Shown: positions 36,532 to 45,142, counted from the stretch's first letter. The stretch is DNA of 64,000 nt from Pseudomonas resinovorans NBRC 106553 (GCF_000412695.1 NC_021499.1:1426001-1490000); one strand, 5' to 3'. Notes: generated by a model from the letters alone, not told the origin. Made by a program: numbers and translations.

Positions 36532-37446
36532 ATGAGCATCCTCACTGTCGCCACCACCCAGTTCCCCTGCAGCTGGGACCTGGGCAAGAACCTCGACCAG
36601 GCCGAGCAACTGGTGCGTGAAGCCGCCGCCAAGGGCGCGCAGCTGATCCTGCTGCAAGAGCTGTTCGCCACGCCGTACTTCTGCATCGAGCAGCACCACA
36701 AGCACCTCGCCCTGGCCGAGGAATACGGCCAGAGCCGCGTGCTCAAGCGCTTCGCCAACCTCGCCCGCGAGCTGGGCGTGGTGCTGCCGCTCAGCTGGTT
36801 CGAGCGTGCCGGCAACGCCTACTTCAACTCCCTGGCGGTGGCCGATGCCGACGGCACCTTGCTGGGCGTGTACCGCAAGACCCACATCCCCAACGCCATC
36901 GGCTACCAGGAGAAGGAATACTTCAGCCCCGGCGATACCGGCTTCCGCGTCTGGGACACCGCCTTCGGCCGCATTGGCGTGGGGATCTGCTGGGACCAGT
37001 GGTTCCCCGAAACCGCCCGCTGCCTGGCGTTGATGGGCGCCGAGGTGCTGCTCTATCCCACCGCCATCGGCTCCGAGCCGGGAGCGGCCGAGCTGGATTC
37101 GCGAGACCACTGGCAAATGGCCCAGCGCGGCCATGCCGCGGCCAACATCCTCCCGGTGATCGCCGCCAATCGCGTGGGCCATGAAGTGGCGACCACCGAT
37201 CCGGAACTGCAGATGCGCTTCTACGGCTCGTCCTTCATTACCGATCACAAGGGCAAGTTGCTGGCCGAGGCCGGCCGTGACGACACCCGCGTGCTGGTGC
37301 AGCGGCTCGACCTCGGCCTGATGCGCGAGGAGCGACTGAACTGGGGCATCTACCGCGACCGTCGCCCGGAAATGTATGGCCCGCTGCTGGGCCTGGATGG
37401 CCGTCAAACCCACGTACGCTGGCAGCGCCAGGGAGACCGCACATGA
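36532..37446 (+). CDS. aguB: N-carbamoylputrescine amidase
   Basis: Hydrolyses N-carbamoylputrescine to putrescine, CO2 and ammonia. A 304-residue nitrilase-superfamily enzyme with the Glu43-Lys116-Cys153 triad visible in LILLQELF, VYRKTHIPN and GVGICWDQWFPE. It begins 4 bases after the aguA stop, and its stop overlaps the next ATG. It completes the two-step agmatine-to-putrescine route with AguA. Equivalent of agu2B. Confidence 0.93.
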   Translation: MSILTVATTQFPCSWDLGKNLDQAEQLVREAAAKGAQLILLQELFATPYFCIEQHHKHLALAEEYGQSRVLKRFANLARELGVVLPLSWFERAGNAYFNSLAVADADGTLLGVYRKTHIPNAIGYQEKEYFSPGDTGFRVWDTAFGRIGVGICWDQWFPETARCLALMGAEVLLYPTAIGSEPGAAELDSRDHWQMAQRGHAAANILPVIAANRVGHEVATTDPELQMRFYGSSFITDHKGKLLAEAGRDDTRVLVQRLDLGLMREERLNWGIYRDRRPEMYGPLLGLDGRQTHVRWQRQGDRT

Positions 37447-38546
37447 ACGCCATGAAAAAGCTCCTGATCGGTTCGCTGAGCGTTGTTCTGCTCGGTGCGC
37501 AGCTCACCGCCCAGGCCGAGGAAAAAGTCCTGCGGCTGTACAACTGGGCCGACTACTTCGCCCCGGAAACCCTCGCGGCCTTCAGCAAGGAAACCGGCAT
37601 CCAGGTCATCTACGACGTGATGGACAGCAGCGAAACGCTGGAAGCCAAGATGATGTCCGGCCACAGCGGCTACGACCTGATCTTCCCCGGCGACACGGTG
37701 GCCGAGCGCCTGATGCGCGCCGGCGCCCTGCAGAAGCTGGATACCGCCAAGCTGGAGCACCTCGGCGACATCGAGCCCGGCCTGCGCAACCTGCAGACCA
37801 AGTACCCCTACTCGCGGCACGCCACCGTGCCCTACACCTGGGGCACCATCGGCCTGACCTACAACCAGGCGCTGATCGAAAAGCGCCTGGCCGATGCGCC
37901 GGTCAACAGCCTGGACATGATCTTCAAGCCGGAGCTGGCGGCGAAGTTCGCCGACTGCGGCATCTCGATGATCGACTCGCCCGACGAAGTGCTGGCCGTG
38001 GTGCTCAACTACCTCGGCCACGACCCGCGCAGCAGCAAGCCCGATGAGCTGGCCGAGGCGGTTGCGCTGCTCAAGGGCATCAAGCCGTACATCCGCAAGT
38101 TCCAGTCGCAGCCGGTCACCCAGCTGGTCAACGGCGACATCTGCCTGTCCCTCGGCTACAGCGGCGACATGACCCAGGCGCAACGGGCCGCCGACGAGGC
38201 CGGCAAGCCGGAGCGCTTCCAGTACCGCATCCCCTCCGAGGGCACCACCGTGTGGATGGACACCATGGCGATCCCGGCCGACGCCCAGCATCCGGAATAC
38301 GCCTACGCGCTGATCAACTTCATCATGCGCCCGGAAAACATGGCGGCCATCAGCAACGCTACCGGCTACCCCACCTCCAGCGCCAAGGCCAAACCCATGG
38401 TGGCCGCCGACATGCGCAACAACCCGGATATCTATGTCGACGAGGCCACCTATGCGCGGCTGATTCCCGGCAAGGACATCCCCCAGCGCGACATGCGTGC
38501 GCGCATGCGTGCCTGGACCACCTTCAAGACCGCCATCCACGACTGA
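37443..38546 (+). CDS. polyamine-binding periplasmic protein (PotF/SpuD type, agu2C-like)
   Basis: Extracellular solute-binding protein family 1, 367 residues with a signal peptide ending near TAQAEE. The polyamine family motif VLRLYNWADYFAPETLAAF follows, then GYDLIFPGDTVAERL, VPYTWGTIGLTYN and ISMIDSPDEVLAVVLNYLG. Acidic and Trp residues that clamp polyamines in PotF are plausible at YNWADY and the WMD segment (TTVWMDTMAIP). No permease or ATPase gene is next to it, so it may serve a distant transporter or as a sensor. Translationally coupled to aguB (ATGA). Confidence 0.88.
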   Translation: MNAMKKLLIGSLSVVLLGAQLTAQAEEKVLRLYNWADYFAPETLAAFSKETGIQVIYDVMDSSETLEAKMMSGHSGYDLIFPGDTVAERLMRAGALQKLDTAKLEHLGDIEPGLRNLQTKYPYSRHATVPYTWGTIGLTYNQALIEKRLADAPVNSLDMIFKPELAAKFADCGISMIDSPDEVLAVVLNYLGHDPRSSKPDELAEAVALLKGIKPYIRKFQSQPVTQLVNGDICLSLGYSGDMTQAQRAADEAGKPERFQYRIPSEGTTVWMDTMAIPADAQHPEYAYALINFIMRPENMAAISNATGYPTSSAKAKPMVAADMRNNPDIYVDEATYARLIPGKDIPQRDMRARMRAWTTFKTAIHD

Positions 38547-38617
38547 TCCGCACAGGACGCGGCGCCCGCAAGCGGGTGCCGCCGCGATCCACTCGCCCAC
38601 CCAACAGAGGACCTTCC

Positions 38618-39742
38618 ATGTCTACACGTCGTGACTTCATCAAGCAGCTGATGGCGGCCAGCGGTGTCGGCGCCGTTGCCTCCCTCGGCCTCGGTTTCGG
38701 CGCGGCCCGCGTGCCGGCCGCCCTGGCCGCGAGCTGGTACATGCCCGACGAACACGGCCCGCAGGAGCGGGTGATCCTCGCCTTCGCCGCCTCCTCAAAG
38801 GTCTGGCAGGGCTGGGAGGGCGCGGTGAACAACTGCATCGCCCTGTTGGCCAAGACCATCGCCAAATACCAGCCGGTGACCGTGCTGTGCCGGGCCAGCC
38901 AGCTGTCCCAGGCCAAGAGCAAATGCGGCACCACCAACATCGAATTCCTCACCATGCCGCTGGATGACGTCTGGGTGCGCGACTACGGCGGCTGCTTCGT
39001 GGTGGACGGCGCCGGTGGCCTGGGCCTGGTGGACTTCAACTTCAACGGCTGGGGCGGCAAGCAGACCTCGGCCAACGACACCGCCGTGGCCGATCCGCTG
39101 AGCTACGAAATGGAAGCCGCCTACATCCGCAGCGCCCTGGTGGGCGAGGGCGGCGGCATCGAGGTGGACGGCCATGGCACCGCGATCATGACCGAGAGCT
39201 GCTGGGTCAACAGCAACCGCAACCCAGGGCTCAGCAAGGCGCAGATCGAAGCCGAACTGAAGGCCAACCTCGGCCTGCGCAAGATCATCTGGCTGCCGGG
39301 CATCAAGGACAAGGACATCACCGATGCCCACGTCGACTTCTATGCGCGCTTCGTCCAGCCGGGCGTGGTGATCGCCAACCTCGACAACGACCCCAAGTCC
39401 TACGACTACGCCGTGACCCGCAAGCACCTGGAGATCCTCAAGAGCGCCACCGACGCCGACGGCCGCAAGCTGGTGGTCCACACCCTGCCGCCGCCCCTGA
39501 CCAAGCGCAACAACCAGTACACCCAGGGCAACCCGGATTTCGCACCCGGCTACATCAACTACCTGCCGATCAACGGCGCGGTGATCGCCCCGCAGTTCGG
39601 CGACGCGGCGGCGGACAAGTACTGCAAGGACCTGCTGACCAGGCTCTATCCGGGCCGGGTGGTGGAACAGGTCAATATCGACCCCATCGCCGCCGGCGGT
39701 GGCGGCATTCATTGCGTCACCAAGAACCTGCCGCGCACCTGA
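38618..39742 (+). CDS. Tat-exported agmatine/peptidylarginine deiminase paralogue (agu2A'-like)
   Basis: A 374-residue second deiminase of the same fold as aguA, but with a twin-arginine signal (MSTRRDFIKQLMAASG, Ala-rich h-region, cleavage near ALAAS). It should therefore act in the periplasm. Active-site blocks are conserved: DDVWVRDYGGCFVVDG, GEGGGIEVDG, ITDAHVDFYARF and the nucleophile Cys366 in GGGGIHCVTK. Last gene of the operon, 71 bases after the binding protein. It may convert agmatine outside the inner membrane before capture or signalling. Confidence 0.87.
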   Translation: MSTRRDFIKQLMAASGVGAVASLGLGFGAARVPAALAASWYMPDEHGPQERVILAFAASSKVWQGWEGAVNNCIALLAKTIAKYQPVTVLCRASQLSQAKSKCGTTNIEFLTMPLDDVWVRDYGGCFVVDGAGGLGLVDFNFNGWGGKQTSANDTAVADPLSYEMEAAYIRSALVGEGGGIEVDGHGTAIMTESCWVNSNRNPGLSKAQIEAELKANLGLRKIIWLPGIKDKDITDAHVDFYARFVQPGVVIANLDNDPKSYDYAVTRKHLEILKSATDADGRKLVVHTLPPPLTKRNNQYTQGNPDFAPGYINYLPINGAVIAPQFGDAAADKYCKDLLTRLYPGRVVEQVNIDPIAAGGGGIHCVTKNLPRT

Positions 39743-39752
39743 GGTATGACCT

Positions 39753-39912
39753 TGTGGGGGCGATTTCAATCGCCAAGGGCAACGCGTTGCCCCATGGAAT
39801 CGAGACGGCCGAACCTGCGGTCCGGTCAGCGAATGAATTCGCCCCCACAACTACATGGGAATCTCCCCGCAGGCACAGCCCCGTAGGATGGGTTGAGCCC
39901 GCGATACCCATC
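39753..39912. repeat. palindromic repeats after the agmatine operon
   Basis: GGGGCGATTTCAATCGCC and a reverse GCGAATGAATTCGCCCCC element, then one GTAGGATGGGTTGAG copy (39882-39912). They fill the space between convergent genes. Confidence 0.75.
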
Positions 39913-39972
39913 GAATCCGAGCACCGCCCCCAAAAATGGCGGACCGGACCATGGGAGCTTCGCGAACGGAAA

Positions 39973-40647
39973 CTATGGATGGCGGAATAGCTGAGCGTTG
40001 TTATTGATGAGGGTTTGCGCGATATCTACCGAGCCATTGATGGCGAACTGAACCCCCATGCACACGAGCAAAAAACCCATCATGCGCGAGATGGCATCGA
40101 TGCCTGACGGGCCGGTCATTTTCATGATCAGCTCTGACGCGCGCAAACAACCCCAGAGAATCAGCGCGGTAGAAAGGAAGATCAGTGGCGGCGCTACCAC
40201 CAATACCCAGGCTGGAAAGGTGGTGTTGTACTTGAAGGTGGCGGAAGCACTGATGATCAGCGCGATGGTGCCCGGCCCTGCCGTGCTGGGCATGGCCAGC
40301 GGGATGAAGGAAAAGTTGGCGCGTTGCGCCCCGTCGTTGTTGGCGGTGGTTGGCTGGGAAGGCTGAGGGAAGAGCATACGTGAACCAATGATTATCAGGA
40401 TTCCGCCACCAGCGATGCGCAAACCCGGTATGGAAATATTGAAGACATCCATGATCAGTTCGCCCGCATAGAAGGCGAGCGTCATGATGACGAAGACATT
40501 GATCGCCGTGCGCAGCGCCTGCTGGTTCTTCTCTTCGCGGCCAAGCCCTTGGGAGAGCGTCAGGAACAGCGCCACTGTCGTGGGTGGGTTTATCAAGGGC
40601 AGCAAGGCCAGCAGCCCCAACACAACTACGTCGAATAAATCACCCAT
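39973..40647 (-). CDS. MarC-family inner-membrane protein
   Basis: A 224-residue UPF0056/MarC protein with six predicted TM helices. Typical blocks are LLPLINPPTTVALFLTL, IPGLRIAGGGILIIIGSRML, FIPLAMPSTAGPGTIALII and ISRMMGFLLVCMGVQFAING. The biological role of the family is not settled. It stands alone, converging on the agmatine operon. Confidence 0.88.
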   Translation of the reverse strand: MGDLFDVVVLGLLALLPLINPPTTVALFLTLSQGLGREEKNQQALRTAINVFVIMTLAFYAGELIMDVFNISIPGLRIAGGGILIIIGSRMLFPQPSQPTTANNDGAQRANFSFIPLAMPSTAGPGTIALIISASATFKYNTTFPAWVLVVAPPLIFLSTALILWGCLRASELIMKMTGPSGIDAISRMMGFLLVCMGVQFAINGSVDIAQTLINNNAQLFRHP

Positions 40648-40953
40648 GCCCAGCCATCCTTAAACTGTTCTGGCGGATCCCCCGCGAGTGCCGGCAGCGG
40701 AAACGATCCGCGTCGGCAGCGTCGTCTCAATATAGACAAGCAGGGCGATGGTGAAGCCTGGGCGACACACCGCCGTAGGAGCGAGCTCTGCTCGCGAACA
40801 ACCCCGAACTCCTGTAGGGGCGATTTCAATCGCCAAGGGCAACGCGTTGCCCCAAAGGCAAGCAGGCCTCACCGGTCCCCCGCCCATGATTCGGCGGGCT
40901 CCATGGGTGGAGGTGAAACGCGACATCCACCCGACCTACTGCCCCTTTGGCCA
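40648..40953. repeat. gap with palindromic repeats
   Basis: A 306-base gap with no gene. It holds GTAGGAGCGAGCTCTGCTCG (40775) and GTAGGGGCGATTTCAATCGCC (40814) with an attached AACGCGTTGCCCC tail. A diverged CATCCACCCGACCTAC end follows near 40924. Confidence 0.7.
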
Positions 40954-41643
40954 TCAGTGAATCGTGGGGAAACGCTCTTTCACCAACACCTGGGCCTGAT
41001 AGGCCAGCTGGTCGAGCAGGCGGTCGCGCTTGTTCTCGGCCTCGCGCATGGCCTTCTGGCCATGTTGCTTCACCAGGTAGGCGTGGATCTGCCGCACTTC
41101 CTTGGATTGGTAGATCGGGGCCAGGTCCTGCACCGCCACCATGCCGTCCGAGCGGTGGTCGCGGGTGTTCAGCAGCACCTGCGGCCCCTGCGCGGCCAGT
41201 ACCTGGAACCCCATGGCCTCGAAGGCCGGCACCTTGCTCGCCACGCAGGCCAGCTCGACGTGGGGCCGATGCAGGGTCACCCGCTGCAACAAGGCCCGGG
41301 CGATACCGCGCCGGCGGTGGCTGGCCGCGACGGCCATATAGGCCAGGGTGCAGGCCTCGGCATCATCCTGGCTCGGCAGGTACAGGGCAAAACCCAGCAC
41401 CTGGGAGGGGTCTTCATCATCCAGGGCCAGGATCAACCGCGCGCTGCTGTCCACGGCGCTGTCCATGCCCTGCAGATACAGGTGCACTTCAAAGCCGATC
41501 ACGTACTGATACAGCTGATAGAGCGGATTGCTGGGCGTGAGCGGCACCGGGCTGATGTCGCTGAAGTAGTCCACCACCATTTGCAGAACCTGACTCTTCA
41601 GCGATTCGGGCGGCGATGTATCCAGGTTTACAAGGGTGAACAT
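40954..41643 (-). CDS. GNAT-family N-acetyltransferase
   Basis: A 229-residue protein with a central GNAT domain: acetyl-CoA loop AVAASHRRRGIARALLQRV (Q/RxxGxG/A type) after the strand CTLAYMAV. An additional C-terminal helical region (about 175-229) has basic residues. Substrate unknown. ATG 41643 (MFTLVNLDTS) was chosen; an upstream in-frame ATG at 41715 would extend it by 24 atypical residues. Single gene. Confidence 0.75.
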   Translation of the reverse strand: MFTLVNLDTSPPESLKSQVLQMVVDYFSDISPVPLTPSNPLYQLYQYVIGFEVHLYLQGMDSAVDSSARLILALDDEDPSQVLGFALYLPSQDDAEACTLAYMAVAASHRRRGIARALLQRVTLHRPHVELACVASKVPAFEAMGFQVLAAQGPQVLLNTRDHRSDGMVAVQDLAPIYQSKEVRQIHAYLVKQHGQKAMREAENKRDRLLDQLAYQAQVLVKERFPTIH

Positions 41644-41729
41644 CTGAAGCGGGCTCCGGGCGTGCCCGATCCGGGGGATCGGCGCGGTCGCCATTGTAAC
41701 GCCCGCAAGCACCAAACGTTTTGAGACCC

Positions 41730-42331
41730 TGTGGGGGCGATTTCAATCGCAGCTCCCCGCAGGAGCGAGCTCTGCTCGCGAACCCCCCCGCGCCAAACTC
41801 ACCCCAACCCTGTAGGGGCGAATTCATTCGCCAAGGGCAACTCGTTGCCCCGGTGCCGGCACACATCCCCTGTGCCGTACTCACCCCAACCCTGTGGGGG
41901 CGAATTCATTCGCCAAGGGCAACTCGTTGCCCCGGGACGGCACACAATCCCCCGCGCGCACCCACCCCTGTAGGGGCGATTTCAATCGCAGCTCCCCGTA
42001 GGAGCGAGCTCTGCTCGCGATCACCCCCGCACCAAACTCCCCCCAACCCTGTAGGGGCGAATTCATTCGCCAAGGGCAACCCGTTGCCCCGGGACGGCAC
42101 ACAATCCCCCGCGCGCACCCACCCCTGTAGGGGCGATTTCAATCGCAGCTCCCCGTAGGAGCGAGCTCTGCTCGCGATTCCCCCACGCCAAACTCACCCC
42201 AACCCTGTAGGGGCGAATTCATTCGCCAAGGGCAACCCGTTGCCCCGGTGCCGGCACACAACCCCCGCACCAAACTCCTCCCCAACCCTGTAGGAGCGAA
42301 TTCATTCGCGAAAGGGCAACCCCGTTGCCCC
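41730..42331. repeat. tandem array of hairpin repeats of three stem types
   Basis: About 600 bases made of interleaved short palindromes. The stem GCGATT/AATCGC occurs at about 41736, 41976 and 42133, GCGAGC/GCTCGC at about 41765, 42004 and 42160, and GCGAAT/ATTCGC at about 41818, 41900, 42058, 42214 and 42298. Two consecutive composite units begin at 41970 and 42126, a period of 156 bases. Shared linkers include CAAGGGCAAC and GTTGCCCC. Stem bases change in a compensatory way between types while the frame GTAGGxGCGA is constant. No coding content. Confidence 0.85.
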
Positions 42332-42342
42332 AACAAAACAAA

Positions 42343-42371
42343 GGCCCCTCTCCCAACCCGGAAGAGGGGCC
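42343..42371. terminator. terminator-like hairpin
   Basis: GGCCCCTCT / AGAGGGGCC (42343-42351 and 42363-42371) with an 11-base loop, just past the stop of the small minus-strand gene at 42381. It probably ends the BRO-N transcript. Confidence 0.65.
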
Positions 42372-42380
42372 CACCTCACC

Positions 42381-42626
42381 TCACACCAACGGCAACTTCT
42401 CCATCTTCGCCAACCGCAAGAAATCCTTCTCGTTGCTCCGGGACAAATAGATCACCGCCTCCATCAACGCACTCTCCTTGACGTTGTCCAGATAGGGCCC
42501 GGGAATCCCCTCTCGCATCGCTGCATTGTCCAGGAGGACTTCAGCCAGCACCCGCACCGTGTTCAGCCGCGAATCCAGCCGATTCACCAGCTCCCACAGC
42601 CGCCGCTCATCAAGGTCCTCGCTCAT
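42381..42626 (-). CDS. small protein coupled to BRO-N gene
   Basis: An 81-residue, charged, predicted all-helical protein (LDERRLWELVNRLDSRL, VRVLAEVLLDNAAMRE, ALMEAVIYLSRSNEKDF). No family was recognised. Its ATG overlaps the stop of the BRO-N gene (ATGA at 42623-42626), so the two are translated together and are likely partners. It could be a dimerisation or antagonist subunit for the BRO-N protein. Confidence 0.7.
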   Translation of the reverse strand: MSEDLDERRLWELVNRLDSRLNTVRVLAEVLLDNAAMREGIPGPYLDNVKESALMEAVIYLSRSNEKDFLRLAKMEKLPLV

Positions 42627-43090
42627 GCCGACGCCTCCTTGCCGCTAACCATAAAGGCCGGCAAATCCCGCCAGGCCACCCACACCTCACCCTGCCAGCG
42701 CACCACACCAATCCGCCGGCCTTCATAGCTCAGCTCGTTCCGGCGCGGCGCCGCATCCGGCACCCGGTGATAGTCATGCAGCGTTGGCACCAGCACTGCG
42801 CTGATCCAGCGGCCGACAGCCTCATGCTCAGGCCCGCCGAACTGGAACAGCGCCCGGTAGGCGCCGATATCGCTGATGGCGGTGACGTCTTCGTGGAAGT
42901 CATGGGTGTAGCCGAGGCAGAGGGTTTGCTGCTCGTGGGGCTCCAGGGCCTGGAGCAGGGATTGGGCATCGGGGAGGCCGATTAGACGCGCGAAGTCATG
43001 GGCGACGAACCAGGGCTGGTTGTCGACCATCACCGCGCGCAGGCGCTGGTGGTGGTGATAGAAAACGATTGGGGTGTATGCGTCGTGCAT
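42623..43090 (-). CDS. BRO-N domain protein (antirepressor-like)
   Basis: A 155-residue protein with a BRO-N domain: IVFYHHHQRLRAVMVDNQPW, FVAHDFARLIGLPDAQSLL, TAISDIGAYRALFQFGG and AVGRWISAVLVPTLHDY. BRO-N is a DNA-binding domain typical of phage antirepressors. There is no C-terminal second domain; the tail (RIGVVRWQGEVWVAWRDLP) resembles a repeat of the first strands. The start is ATG 43090 with GAGGAGA just upstream. The only other phage-like signal nearby is its structured leader. Regulatory rather than structural phage function is inferred. Confidence 0.82.
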   Translation of the reverse strand: MHDAYTPIVFYHHHQRLRAVMVDNQPWFVAHDFARLIGLPDAQSLLQALEPHEQQTLCLGYTHDFHEDVTAISDIGAYRALFQFGGPEHEAVGRWISAVLVPTLHDYHRVPDAAPRRNELSYEGRRIGVVRWQGEVWVAWRDLPAFMVSGKEASA

Positions 43091-43149
43091 GGCGAATCTC
43101 CTCTTGCGATAGGAAGACTCCACCACCCGCGCTGTCATCGAGGGTGGCG

Positions 43150-43331
43150 GATCGCGCGGGGTTGACAGACCGAGGCAAGAGAACCCGGCAGACCACGAGG
43201 GTCTCCCCACGCGATCTGCCATAGATCAATGCAGTTGAAAACTGCATGCGAGCGAGAGCCTGCAGAAGCAGTTCGCCGCTTCCGCATGCACCTCTGAGGC
43301 GCAATCGCGTCTCTCGCTGTCAGGCTGTCAA
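43150..43331 (-). ncRNA. structured leader of the BRO-N gene, C4-antisense-RNA-like
   Basis: On the minus strand, a 12-pair stem GATCGCGTGGGG / CCCCGCGCGATC (43216-43205 with 43161-43150) encloses hairpin AGACC-CTCGT-GGTCT and a second GGGTT/AACCC pairing. The one non-Watson-Crick pair is G-T, possible as G-U only in minus-strand RNA. Upstream are ATGCAGTT-TTC-AACTGCAT (43247-43229) and an AGCGAGAG/CTCTCGCT pairing. TTGACA at 43331-43326 could be a -35. Phage P1 C4 RNA controls an antirepressor, and C4-like RNAs precede antirepressor-type genes in bacteria. The assignment is from layout and memory of the family. Confidence 0.45.
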
Positions 43332-43891
43332 ACCCGGCCACGGGATTGACCGTGACGGGGAGGGACACTAGCCAGGGCGCGCGTAGGGCCTCAAGGCTAA
43401 TGGGGTGTGGGAAAGTTCTCTGTAGGGAAGGGGAAAGAGAGTCGGAAAAATCTGTAGGAGGTGGCCGTGTGGACGACGCCATTATGTTGGTCAAACCAAC
43501 TGGTTTCGTGCTTTGGCGTTACATGGGGACGGATTGGTGGACTGCAAATGGATGTAGCTGGCTGATAGACGCCGCGTTCGAGCGGCGGTTATCGGCCAAT
43601 AGCGGTCATCGCGAGCGTGTCAATCGTGACAGCTAATTGAGCATGGCAGACGTTACGCCCATCTGTTGGTAGCTGGGTATAGACCCTCTTTTCGACGTCG
43701 AAGCGAAACCATTTAGTCGCCTTGGCAATCAGCAGATTCGTTCTAACAAGTCGCTAGCAAGCTCTAGCCGGGGCTGATGGCTCGCTCCACTTCTCTGCCC
43801 CGCGAAGCGTTGCGATGAGTGTGCGGATGGGATGGTCGTGGCTCCCAGCGAAGCGGGCTTACTCAGCTGGAGTACAGCCAGAGCGACACAG
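43332..43891. other. gap between BRO-N leader and IS element
   Basis: About 560 bases of mixed composition without a convincing intact gene. Toward its right end (from about 43780) the frame that continues into the small gene at 45143 is open across the reconstructed IS insertion site. This stretch may have carried the promoter of that gene before the IS arrived; ACAGGAG directly at the insertion site looks like its ribosome site. Confidence 0.4.
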
Positions 43892-43959
43892 GAGCTGTGA
43901 ATCGCCCCTAGTTTCGTAGACACCTCCAAGCCTCATAATGAGGCCCATTAGGAGGTGCC

Positions 43960-44238
43960 ATGAGCAACCAGCGTTACCCCGAAGAATTCAAAATCGAAGC
44001 GGTCAAACAAGTGACCGAGCGCGGCCTCCCCGTAGCCGAGGTGGCAGCGCGGTTAGGCATGTCGGTGCATAGCCTGTATGCCTGGATCAAGCGCTACGGC
44101 AAGCCCCAGGCGCAGCGGCAGCAAGACGACGATCAGCAGGCCGAACTGCGTCGTCTGCGCGCCGAACTCAAGCGAGTGACCGAAGAGCGAGACATCCTAA
44201 AAAAGGCCGCCGCGTACTTTGCCAAGGAGTCCGGCTGA
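43960..44238 (+). CDS. IS3-family OrfA (transposase HTH subunit)
   Basis: A 92-residue OrfA. The N-terminal helix-turn-helix RYPEEFKIEAVKQVTERGL and VAEVAARLGMSVHSLYAWI binds the IS ends. The leucine-zipper-like C-terminus RRLRAELKRVTEERDILKKA follows. The codons CTA AAA AAG at 44197-44205 give a slippery heptamer A AAA AAG where a -1 shift joins OrfB to make the OrfAB transposase. Confidence 0.93.
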   Translation: MSNQRYPEEFKIEAVKQVTERGLPVAEVAARLGMSVHSLYAWIKRYGKPQAQRQQDDDQQAELRRLRAELKRVTEERDILKKAAAYFAKESG

Positions 44239-44264
44239 AGTACGCCTTCATCAGCAAGCTGTCG

Positions 44265-45110
44265 GTGGAGTACCCGGTTCGACGTCTCTGCCAGACCCTG
44301 AAAGTGCATCCCAGCGGTTACTACGCCTGGCTGACCGAGCCGAAATCCGTACGCGCCAAGGAAGATCAGCGCCTACTCGGGTTGATCAAACATGCCTGGC
44401 TGGAAAGCGGTGGGGTCTACGGCTATCGCAAGATTCACGACGACCTGCGTGAGCTGGGGGAGTCCTGTGGCCGGCACCGCGTGGCTCGCCTGATGCGAGG
44501 AGAAGGGCTGCGCTCACAGACCGGCTATCGGCGGCGCCCCGGCTATTACGGCGGCCGGCCAACGGTGGCTTCGCCCAATCGCCTGGAGCGGCAATTCAAC
44601 GTTAGTGAACCGAACAAGGTCTGGGTCACCGACATCACCTACATCCGCACCTATGAAGGCTGGCTGTATTTGGCGGTGGTGCTGGATCTGTTTTCACGCC
44701 AGGTGATCGGCTGGTCGATGAAGCCACGGATGTGCAGCGACCTGGCTATCGATGCCCTGTTGATGGCGGTGTGGCGGCGCAAGCCCAAGCAGGAAGTGAT
44801 GATCCACTCCGACCAGGGCAGCCAGTTCAGCAGCTCGGACTGGCAGAGCTTCCTCAAGGCCAACAACCTGATCAGCAGCATGAGTCGACGCGGTAACTGC
44901 CACGACAACGCGGTGGCGGAAAGCTTTTTCCAGTTGCTGAAGCGGGAACGCATCCGACGAAAAACCTACGGCACCCGCGAAGAAGCCCGGAGTGATGTGT
45001 TCGATTACATCGAGATGTTTTATAACCCCAAACGCCGGCACAGCAGCGCTATGCAGCTATCGCCAGTGGAGTTTGAAAAGCGTTATTTCCAGAGCTTGGA
45101 GAGTGTCTAG
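44265..45110 (+). CDS. IS3-family OrfB (DDE transposase catalytic part)
   Basis: rve-type integrase core in the -1 frame relative to orfA. From its first ATG it is 281 residues, but the frame is open back to the A6G site, so it is normally made as OrfAB. DDE residues are visible: first Asp in WVTDITYIRTYEGW, second Asp in MIHSDQGSQFSS, and Glu in NCHDNAVAESFFQLLK. The HTH_21 region VYGYRKIHDDLRELG is N-terminal. No inactivating mutation was seen. Confidence 0.92.
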   Translation: MEYPVRRLCQTLKVHPSGYYAWLTEPKSVRAKEDQRLLGLIKHAWLESGGVYGYRKIHDDLRELGESCGRHRVARLMRGEGLRSQTGYRRRPGYYGGRPTVASPNRLERQFNVSEPNKVWVTDITYIRTYEGWLYLAVVLDLFSRQVIGWSMKPRMCSDLAIDALLMAVWRRKPKQEVMIHSDQGSQFSSSDWQSFLKANNLISSMSRRGNCHDNAVAESFFQLLKRERIRRKTYGTREEARSDVFDYIEMFYNPKRRHSSAMQLSPVEFEKRYFQSLESV

Positions 45111-45142
45111 GAAAGCCGGGGCGATTCACAGAGCTCTCGCAC

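Larger units (their letters stand above)
43896..45130 (+). mobile_element. complete IS3-family insertion sequence, 1235 bp, 4-bp target duplication
   Basis: Ends TGTGAATCGCCCC... and ...GGGGCGATTCACA form terminal inverted repeats that stay similar for about 37 bases (shared TAGACAC and CTCCAAGC blocks). GAGC is duplicated at 43892-43895 and 45131-45134. Inside are orfA and orfB in -1 phase with an A6G slippery site at 44199-44205. It is therefore structurally intact and probably a fairly recent arrival. The exact ISfinder name is not known. Confidence 0.93.

Noticed and set aside
41730..42331. Possible CRISPR array or short ORFs in the regular repeats
   Set aside because: The repeats are palindromes of three kinds with conserved linkers, not identical repeats with unique spacers. 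The short frames are repeat translations, and no cas gene is present.
43346..43636. 96-codon frame between the BRO-N leader and the IS
   Set aside because: No ribosome site, no motif, and it overlaps the presumed promoter of the leader RNA.
42381..45130. Prophage around the BRO-N gene and IS
   Set aside because: No integrase, structural, lysis or replication genes; the IS has its own ends, so at most this is a phage-derived regulator remnant.
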